The position numbers were made by a program, and so were the translations under genes. Shown here in pieces: positions 57,955 through 64,000 of a stretch of 64,000 nucleotides of DNA; the first letter of the stretch is position 1; each line of letters begins with the position of its first letter. The notes under the pieces were generated by a model. That model ran no database searches and was not told the origin of the DNA. It worked only from the letters and a program-made list of their open reading frames with translations. Origin of the DNA: Hofstenia miamia (lineage: Eukaryota; Xenacoelomorpha; Acoela). The DNA lies in NCBI GenBank assembly GCA_004352715.1, contig SCFE01000087.1:449150-513149 (forward strand), in the 5' to 3' direction.

Positions 57955-58506
57955 TGCCGCGGCCTCTCGACCAATCAGAAAAAAGTGGGATCTCCTTCTG
58001 CCCAAATTATACTACTATCGGTTGGAAAGCTACAATGAATAAACACCCCTACACATAGACTTAACCTAAGAGCACATGGAGATAGTAGTCCTGGCTACCA
58101 GCTTAACCGCATTTTGAATTGCTGACTGTGCGTCTGCTCCAAGAATCTCTTTAGTCAAATCTGGGGACCACTGACAGACTACTCATGCACTCAACCGTTT
58201 AGCTTTCTGTTGTCATATATAATCAAACCTGATAATACAATTTAAGAAATCAAATGAAGTAAATTCATTACCAAGTATATATCCATTGCATGCTATTTAT
58301 AATCACATTTCACAAACACTTCAACATTCGTCATGTACCTGTTCATTTTGTTTACAATTCTTTCATCTGCTTTGATTGTGCAACATCATTACTAATTAGC
58401 TGTAGTGATTTTCGTCTTTTAGTTTTTTGCTTTAGGCATGTTCCAATGTGCATTTTTGTATCCTTCTTGTTTTGTCAATCTCGTCAGCATTTGACTGTGA
58501 TTTCTA

Positions 58507-58818
58507 CTAACAGCCTTTCATCATCTGTGTCAACACATGATATTTCACTCGGATTATGCTCTCCCCATGTGAGGTTTTGTTGTCATCAATGGTTGCTGCT
58601 TTACTGCTCTTAGTTTGCTCTTCAATGTCGTTCAGTATGTCTGTTTCACTTGGACAGATTCCTGTGTTGTTAGCTAGTTTCATTGTTTTTATGTACTGAT
58701 AGATATTGATCACTATCTTTGGTTCAACCATTATCCTTTCCACTGGCATTATTAGATTACGTTTCAGATTTGTTGCTATGAGTTCTGATGGACCTGTCTC
58801 CTTGGTGATTTCCATCAC
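58507..58818 (-). pseudogene. G3 accessory ORF fragment, homologous to the G2 accessory ORF
   Basis: Minus-strand frame close to the 3' LTR. SELIATNL and RIMVEPKIVINIYQYIKTMK align with residues about 190-225 of the G2 accessory protein (SELIKFDL, RLMVEPWIAVELYQQAKTME). Just upstream in the same frame, LAEQLENIYVMEITKE aligns with LAKQNNVQIVIIAITTE. The stretch between these two blocks is shorter than in G2, so there is an internal deletion. Same location relative to pol and LTR as in G2. Function unknown. Confidence 0.65.
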
Positions 58819-58969
58819 GTATATATTTTCGAGTTGTTCTGCCAGATGCTTTTTTATGAATCATTCTGGAGATAGATTACCATGCGCATTGTATCTCATC
58901 CGCTTGTTTGCTATGAAATAGGTCTGTAATCATTCTCTCCCTATTTTTGTCATATGGCTTTCTCAATCC

Positions 58970-59486
58970 TCTAGCCTTGATGATTGGCTAGAGTGAGCTT
59001 GTTGATGGTTGTTCTGATATGTCCATCTGGGAGTCATCGCTGATTTCTACAATATCTGGATCCTTTAGTTGATCACAGATCTTAGTACTTCTGACCTTTA
59101 GTTGTTAAGGAGGACTGTAAGTTGTTGCTACATACTCTTTGCCCTTTAGTTGGCGTTGAGATTGGCTGGTGGGATTTTGAGAGTGCTGTTCCACTGTGAC
59201 CATGCTCTGAAGGCGTTNNNNNNNNNNNNNNNNNNNNNTCTAGCCTTGATGATTGGCTAGAGTGAGCTTGTTGATGGTTGTTCTGATATGTCCATCTGGG
59301 AGTCATCGCTGATTTCTACAATATCTGGATCCTTTAGTTGATCACAGATCTTAGTACTTCTGACCTTTAGTTGTTAAGGAGGACTGTAAGTTGTTGCTAC
59401 ATACTCTTTGCCCTTTAGTTGGCGTTGAGATTGGCTGGTGGGATTTTGAGAGTGCTGTTCCACTGTGACCATGCTCTGAAGGCGTT
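58970..59486. repeat. 248-bp perfect direct repeat across a 21-N gap
   Basis: 58970-59217 and 59239-59486 are identical by eye, and the gap 59218-59238 lies exactly between them. Almost certainly two contig ends that should have been merged. The sequence is G3 spacer with CCAACTAAAGGGC modules on the minus strand. Confidence 0.9.
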
Positions 59487-60076
59487 TTTGAGAATTCTCC
59501 ATAGCTCCAGACTGCATGCCTTTAGTTGACGTTTAGTCAATAGTGAGCTGCCCCCATTTATCCGCCTGCCCTTTAGTTGGCATTTGGCTGAGGGTGTCTT
59601 TCTCTGGATCCACCTTCCAAGACTTCTGGTCGTTTGGTTGGCATCTGGATTGCGGAGTCCTCCTTCTCACTCTCCTGCATCTGAGTAGTGACCAGTTCTA
59701 GTTCTGGCTTGTTCATTTCATTGTTGTTCCTAAATTCAGTTAATAGAATAATATCCCATATTTCAGGGTCATATGTAGATTTAATTTAGCTGCCCTCTGG
59801 AGCATAATTCAATTTTTTACTTCTGTGGTGTCGATGTTAACTGTGTATTCATCATCGAAGTCCTCCTTGCAGACACTATCAAGTTCATTCATAAATGTTT
59901 TCTTGTATAATTTTAAATTCTGCATTCTTATCTAATGCAATTTGTTCTATGTTGGTTGTTGCCCTTTTTCAGTTTTGAAAGTGTAATATCCTTCCGCTGT
60001 TTAGTTTATAGTTGTTGTTGGGTAGTGTTTGTTGTATAGTGTATAGCCCTGCCCAATGTGTTCTTAGTTTTCTCAC
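59487..60076 (-). other. G3 post-pol spacer with CCAACTAAAGGGC modules
   Basis: On the minus strand GCCAACTAAAGGGC-like words recur near 59420, 59525, 59575 and (diverged) 59640, matching the CCAACTAGAGGG modules after pol in G2. Some have pairing arms, for example GCC-AAA-TGCC...GGCA-GGC around 59572. Codon phase again reads QLKG/QLEG. Confidence 0.55.
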
Positions 60077-60358
60077 TTAGTTCAAGTCGTGTGTTCTCAT
60101 TAGTGTGTATTCGTAAACCTTATCCCCTTTCTTGTGTGGTTTACCATACATCTTCTTATTGAAGTTCCTCTCTTGCCTGATGGCTGATTGTTTTGTATTG
60201 TGACACATCACTTTATGAATTCCAGTTATCTGATCTTTCAATTTCTTAACGTATTTGTTATCTGGTTTTTCAGAGTATGTTTCATATAGGATTACATCTG
60301 TTGTCTGTTTTTCAATAATCTCTGCTTCTGTTATTTCTTCTTTTATTATTATTGACAT
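60077..60358 (-). pseudogene. pol: G3 integrase with catalytic core deleted
   Basis: The 93-residue frame starts like the G2 integrase frame (IIKEEITEAEIIEKQ versus MIKEEITEDEIIERQ). It then jumps to the segment after the core (YVKKLKDQITGIHKVMCHNT versus FVKQLKQQITATHEMMCHNT). The zinc-binding and DDE regions are therefore missing while the frame stays open. Ends near the GDKVY part before the GPY/F module. Confidence 0.75.
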
Positions 60359-60463
60359 TATTGGTTTTCCTTTTTTGTTAGCATTTATCTCTGGTAAGTT
60401 CTAATATTCACTGTGTGGTAGAAATTAGAACTGTTTCTTTTCGCCATTTATTTTTTCTGTGTC

Positions 60464-60919
60464 TCACTGGTATTCCAGTAGCACTGTCCAAAAGTTGGCA
60501 TTTTTGTGTAGCATTCCTTTACGGTGTTCGATTGTGAATTTAAATTTGTTTAAGTACTCTATCCAACTAGAGACTATTGAGGACTTGTTGCCCAAGAATT
60601 TTTGGCTTGTTAGAAAATATTGAACGTTTTTTATAGTCTCCACTAGTGTGAGCATTTCCAGTTTGGTCAATCTGTAATTTTCCTATCTTTGTTTGAGTTT
60701 TCTACTGAAAAATTGTATTGGCACTTCATTGCTGTCTTTGATCTGGCCTAAACACAAGCCTATGGCCACGTTGCTAGCATCACAGTCTAGAATAAACTCT
60801 TTATCATAATCCGGTGTGTTTAGTGATGGTAGCATTGCCAGTTCATTGTTTATATCTAATTGTTCTTGTTCTTTCCATGTCCACTCGAATATTGCCAATT
60901 TTTTCATCTTTGCTGTCAT
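60464..60919 (-). pseudogene. pol: G3 RNase H (two fragments)
   Basis: Fragment 60919-60683 has LPSLNTPDYDKEFILDCDAS and VPIQFFSRKLK. Fragment 60670-60464 has MTKLEMLTLVETIKNVQYFL and WIEYLNKFKFTIEHRKGMLH. The TDN segment with the second catalytic Asp is deleted between QKF and LGNKSS. One frameshift separates the fragments. Confidence 0.75.
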
Positions 60920-60997
60920 TTTGTTGGTCTTCTGCGCAATGTTTGGTATAAATGATCTGTAATAGTTTATAAAGCCAATTATTCTCTGTAGATCTGT

Positions 60998-61660
60998 CTA
61001 GTTTTTTGGGCTCTGGATGTTTTGTACCATCTCTTTCACATTGTTCTTCATTTTGATTTTTCCCTGTTCTAATTGCCTTCCTAAGTACACAACTTGTGTT
61101 TTGAGAATTTCACACTTATTGCCATTCACCCTTAGGCCTGCGTTGTATAGGATAGTTAGTGTTCTGCTTAGATTTTCGATGTGCTCTTGCACAGTATCGC
61201 TTGCTACCAGTATATCATCGATGTATGCATATACTCCATCCTCAATTTTTTTTGTTTTGTTTCAGAACTTTCGTCACATACCCTGAAAGGTTGCGGGCGC
61301 ATTACATAATCCGAACCCCATGTACATCCACTTGAATAGGCTGTGTGGTGTTATAAATGCAGTTTTCTCAATGTCTTCTGGCTAAATCAGTAACTGCCAG
61401 TAACCTTTGCAGAGATCTATGCATGTGTAATATTTGTGTTTACTGGCCTTATGTATTATATCATCTATTCTCAGGAATGGGTACGCATCTTTCTTAGTTA
61501 TATCAATCAATTTGTGGAAGTCAATGCATATTCTGTACTTCTTACCTTGCTTTACGAACACTGTCAGCGCAGCATCGGGGCTCTTGCTTGGCCTTATAAT
61601 TTTGTTGTCGATCAGTTCATGTAGAATTTGGTTATAGTTCTCCTTTAGTTGTTCCGGCAC
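60998..61660 (-). pseudogene. pol: G3 reverse transcriptase, frameshifted, YIDD intact
   Basis: Fragments 61660-61382 (IRPSKSPDAALTVFVKQGKK, ICIDFHKL, CIDLCKGYWQL) and 61192-60998 (RVNGNKCEILKTQVVYLGRQ) are joined by sequence in other frames that includes the palm box YIDD (61214-61225). The palm is intact here, in contrast to YIND in G2. Several stops and frameshifts make this copy inactive. Confidence 0.8.
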
Positions 61661-61675
61661 TCTCCAGCATGGTAA

Positions 61676-62116
61676 TCATATTGATTCTTTTGTGGTTGTG
61701 ATAATTTTGTGGGTTTCTCCCCCAGCCTTTCCTACAATGATCTCTCTGAAAATAAAGATTTTGGCATGTTTACATGTGTTCACTAGTTGTTGTCTTTCAC
61801 GTTTACTTAGATGTTGGTGTTGGTATTCACCATCACTTATCTCCGGGATTTTATACGTTTCATCATCTTGTTCATTGTTCAATTACATTGATCATTTTCT
61901 CAATGGTTTGTTTTTCCGATTTTATCCTTTTTTCATATATTGTTCCTTTTTCAAATCCACCATCCTATTAGTTGCGTTCAGTATAGGAATTGTTCCTTTG
62001 CCTTGTTTGACTGTGCACAAACTTGATGATAGTGGTAGTTTTTTGGTATCGATAACTGTTTGCGCGTATATCCTAATTTCGGTTGTCATTTTATCTTCAA
62101 TTTCTATGTTGTACAT
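61676..62116 (-). pseudogene. pol: G3 pol linker before RT
   Basis: Two fragments (62116-61922 and 61882-61676) align with the G2 region between protease and RT: TEIRIYAQTVIDTKKLPLSSSLC versus AEIMIYEQSGINTKRISMPASIC, and LSKRERQQLV...GGETHKII versus LNQREREALQ...IGETHKIV. The four hairpin/NPQ repeats found here in G2 are absent. Protease and gag upstream are missing. Confidence 0.7.
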
Positions 62117-62604
62117 TCTCCAGTTGTTGAAGTTTCACGTTTTCAGTGTTCTCAGTAAAAGTGTGTTGTAATTCCTTAGCAATTTAGTGTATTCATTGTT
62201 CTTGTTATTACCAATAATAGCAATACATGAAAGTTCGCATACATGATGCATTAGCTTATTATAAACCTTACATATAGATAGCCCTACATGTATAAATAGA
62301 TAACTGGACCCTAAGTACACATGAGCAATCAATATAGTCGGCAGAAACTGGAAGTTCGACAGTCTTAATCAAAGGTCACATACAATATGTCTAAGATAAC
62401 AATTACAATAAACAAAATGTAATATAATTCGGGGCTCCTCATATGTGTAATAAAGCTTATTATAACACCTTAGTAATTTTGATCTAAAAAGGTTTAGCCT
62501 AAGGGTAGCTGTCCAGCATTTGATGACATGAGTAATAATAGCAAATGAATTGGTTGAAAAGCTACAACGAATAAAAACCCCTACATGTAGACTTAACCTA
62601 AGAG

Positions 62605-62795
62605 CAGGGGCGTACCCAGGATTTTCTGACGGGGGGACATCATTGTCATTCCCGAAAAAATCCATTTCACGATCCTAGATTTTAAATTTTTCAATTTTTT
62701 TACAAAAATTTTTCTGATTTATCCAGGCAAAATTAAATTTGGAAACCTGCCGGGGAGGCATTCCACCATGTCCCCCCTCCCTGCGTAGGCCACTG
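62605..62795. mobile_element. 191-bp hAT-like MITE in the G3 LTR
   Basis: The left end CAGGGGCGTACCCAGG and the reverse-complemented right end CAGTGGCCTACGCAGGG match partly. Flanking 8-mers CCTAAGAG and CTTAACAG agree at 6 of 8. The other G3 LTR gives the empty site. G-rich and C-rich ends (GGGGGG ... CCCCCC) are characteristic of this MITE type. Confidence 0.75.
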
Positions 62796-62819
62796 CTTAA
62801 CAGCACACGGAGATAGTAG

Positions 62820-62916
62820 NNNNNNNNNNNNNNNNNNNNNNNNNNNNNNNNNNNNNNNNNNNNNNNNNNNNNNNNNNNNNNNNNNNNNNNNNNNNNNNNN
62901 NNNNNNNNNNNNNNNN
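62820..62916. other. Assembly gap (97 N) with repeated flanks
   Basis: The 30 bp before the gap (CCACTGCTTAACAGCACACG...) are repeated exactly after it, so the contigs probably overlap. Confidence 0.95.
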
Positions 62917-63257
62917 CCACTGCTTAACAGCACACGGAGATAGTAGTCCCGGCTACTAGCCCAACCGCATTTTGAATTTCTGAGAGTGCGTCTGCTCCAA
63001 GATTCTCTTTCGTCGAATCTGGGGACCACTGACAGACTACTCATGCACTCAAACGTTTAGATTTCTGTTGTCATATATAATCAAACCTACCTGATAATAC
63101 AATATAAGAAATCAAATGATGTAAATTCAACACCAAGTAAATCTATTGCACGCTATTTATAATCACCTTTCACAAACACTTAAACTTTCGGCTTGTCCCT
63201 GTTCATTGATTCAATTTTGTTTTCAGTTCTTTCATCTGCTTTGATTGCGCAAAGTCA

Positions 63258-63953
63258 TTGCTTTTAGTTTTTCCAAACCATTTGCTGATAAACGTACTTT
63301 CGAAACTGCGCAAATTGTTTACAAAATTTAAATGATAATAATTGTGTTTGTACAAAAGTATAATTAAATCCCAAGTTTACTAATACTCTTAGTTACTTAT
63401 TTTTATTAGTCTTTGAACACCATTATGCCACAATAATGACAAGACCCGAAAATTTACTTTGACGAAAGCTCGACCTATTCAAAGTAGCAAAAAATTAGGT
63501 CCATTTTATCACAAATTATATGAATTATACCAAAAATTCTTCGAGTTTTTGTTTAGTAAATCGATGTTGGGTTGTTAATAATGTACTATGCAAACTTAAG
63601 AAACTTAAAATCAACAATCTTCGAAGAAAACACAAAACCATTCTTTATAATTCTATACTATTCATTCCATTTCGGTTCATTTTCGTGCACTTTTACGTAA
63701 ATCAATGCAAAATTTGTTGAAATTTTGGACCATTTCTTCGTCCAAATTTTTGCAATACTTCGCCCCAATCCGATTCAGCGAAGCCCATATCCATCTCTTA
63801 TCAAGATAATGAAGAACTAAAAGTCATAGAAAGTAAACTCTATTATATTGATTGTTTAAAAACCCACCAAAGCTGCTCATTTTCTACCAATGACCCCGAT
63901 GTTGTTACGTTGGCTTGCAATGAGAATTTATTAATTTGAACTTTAGCTTTATA
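63258..63953. other. Non-coding stretch to the window end
   Basis: AT-rich with only short chance frames. No gene or terminal repeat recognised. Confidence 0.35.
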
Positions 63954-63957
63954 TTTA

Positions 63958-64000
<43 letters not shown>
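63954..64000. repeat. (TA)n microsatellite at the window edge
   Basis: TA tract with one CATA interruption, running to the last base of the window. Confidence 0.95.

Larger units (their letters stand above)
56049..58017. mobile_element. DNA transposon with identical 63-bp inverted repeats and TCGG target duplication
   Basis: Left 56049-56111 and right 57955-58017 are perfect reverse complements, starting TAGTAGTATAATTTGGGC and ending in GCCGCGGCA. The element is flanked by TCGG on both sides (56045-56048, 58018-58021), and the other G3 LTR shows the empty site. Inside are two more copies of a CACTTTTTTCTGATTGGTCG motif, an 81-bp tandem array and a 1000-N gap, so any transposase may be in the gap. 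The TAGTAG ends with a 4-bp duplication do not fit hAT, Tc1 or piggyBac; the superfamily is not assigned. Confidence 0.8.
55015..58388 (-). repeat. G3 3' LTR with two nested transposons
   Basis: LTR pieces 55015-55136, 55929-56048 and 58022-58388 match consecutive parts of the other LTR. The gaps between them are a 784-bp hAT-like element and an element with 63-bp inverted repeats. Each interruption is confirmed by the uninterrupted sequence in the right LTR. Confidence 0.8.
55015..63257 (-). mobile_element. Ty3/gypsy element G3 (minus strand), LTRs invaded by DNA transposons
   Basis: Two LTRs with matching ends (TGAGCAATCAAT at the left edge in plus orientation; a GCAA..TCA end on the right) lie at 55015-58388 and 62322-63257. 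After subtracting insertions and gaps both come to about 610 bp. The internal part (58389-62321) reads on the minus strand as pol linker, RT with YIDD, RNase H, a truncated integrase, repeat spacer and accessory ORF. It is a diverged relative of G2, with the same order and recognisable protein similarity throughout. Gag and protease are missing. A target duplication is not clear (GTTG versus TTGC). Confidence 0.8.
62322..63257 (-). repeat. G3 5' LTR with a small hAT-like insertion and a gap
   Basis: Matches the other LTR piece by piece (AGCAATCAATAT..., AATATAATTCGGGGCTC, GAAAAGCTACAA, AACCGCATTTTGAATT, TTTGATTGCGCAA..TCA). It contains the insertion 62605-62795 and the gap 62820-62916, which is flanked by the same 30 bp on both sides. 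Confidence 0.8.

Noticed and set aside
55011-63261. Target duplication for element G3
   Set aside because: The flanking 4-mers GTTG and TTGC do not match; only a 3-bp overlap is possible by shifting, so no duplication is claimed.

Overview
The window is AT-rich DNA from a metazoan (invertebrate) draft assembly with several N gaps. The evidence is eukaryotic: spliced gene structure, TATA boxes, SRF-type CArG boxes, CR1-like LINEs, Ty3/gypsy LTR elements, Tc1 and hAT-like transposons, and long gene-poor stretches. I cannot name the species. No bacterial genes, rRNA, tRNA or CRISPR arrays were seen.

Host genes. Only four convincing host genes are visible, and they form two paralogous pairs. A small Cys-rich membrane protein with a C-terminal PPAY motif is encoded on the minus strand at 327-674 (copy A) and 18816-19160 (copy B). 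An ADF/cofilin-like actin-binding protein is encoded on the plus strand at 13262-13699 (copy 1) and 50102-50533 (copy 2). Each membrane-protein gene appears to have a non-coding first exon several kb upstream (about 7954-8095 and 24407-24541), ending in a GTAAG donor. Each pair is therefore head-to-head, and the layout A, ADF1, B, ADF2 looks like a tandem duplication of a two-gene block. Block 2 has been stretched by transposon insertions. Both ADF promoters share two CArG-type boxes, a perfect ATTGCGCAAT palindrome and a TATA box at nearly the same spacing.

Mobile DNA fills most of the rest. A decayed Ty3/gypsy copy lies in the long intron of gene A (4.0-6.9 kb, minus). A LINE fragment (9.7-10.6 kb) and a Tc1 remnant (12.0-12.3 kb) lie between A and ADF1. 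A hAT-like element of 2.1 kb with a perfect 8-bp target duplication (20543-22665) and a small MITE lie in the intron of gene B. A composite Ty3/gypsy array with three LTRs spans 25870-44240 and is flanked by a matching 4-bp TTAT duplication. It carries gag, pol and a large accessory coding region downstream of pol. Its second, gapped unit ends with an SGNH-hydrolase-like ORF, and its third LTR is interrupted by a further TG...CA insertion. A minus-strand CR1-like LINE (45.3-48.7 kb) is split by a solo LTR of the same family as the array.

Downstream of ADF2 is a nearly full-length but dead Tc1 element (53126-54665). Then comes a second, related gypsy element on the minus strand (55015-63257), whose LTRs have been invaded by at least three DNA transposons. 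One of these has 63-bp identical terminal inverted repeats, a 4-bp TCGG duplication and an internal array of 81-bp repeats carrying TGACGTCA palindromes. The second gypsy element keeps a piece of the same accessory ORF, so that gene is a conserved component of this retroelement lineage. Several N gaps are flanked by the same sequence on both sides, so some duplications are assembly artefacts.
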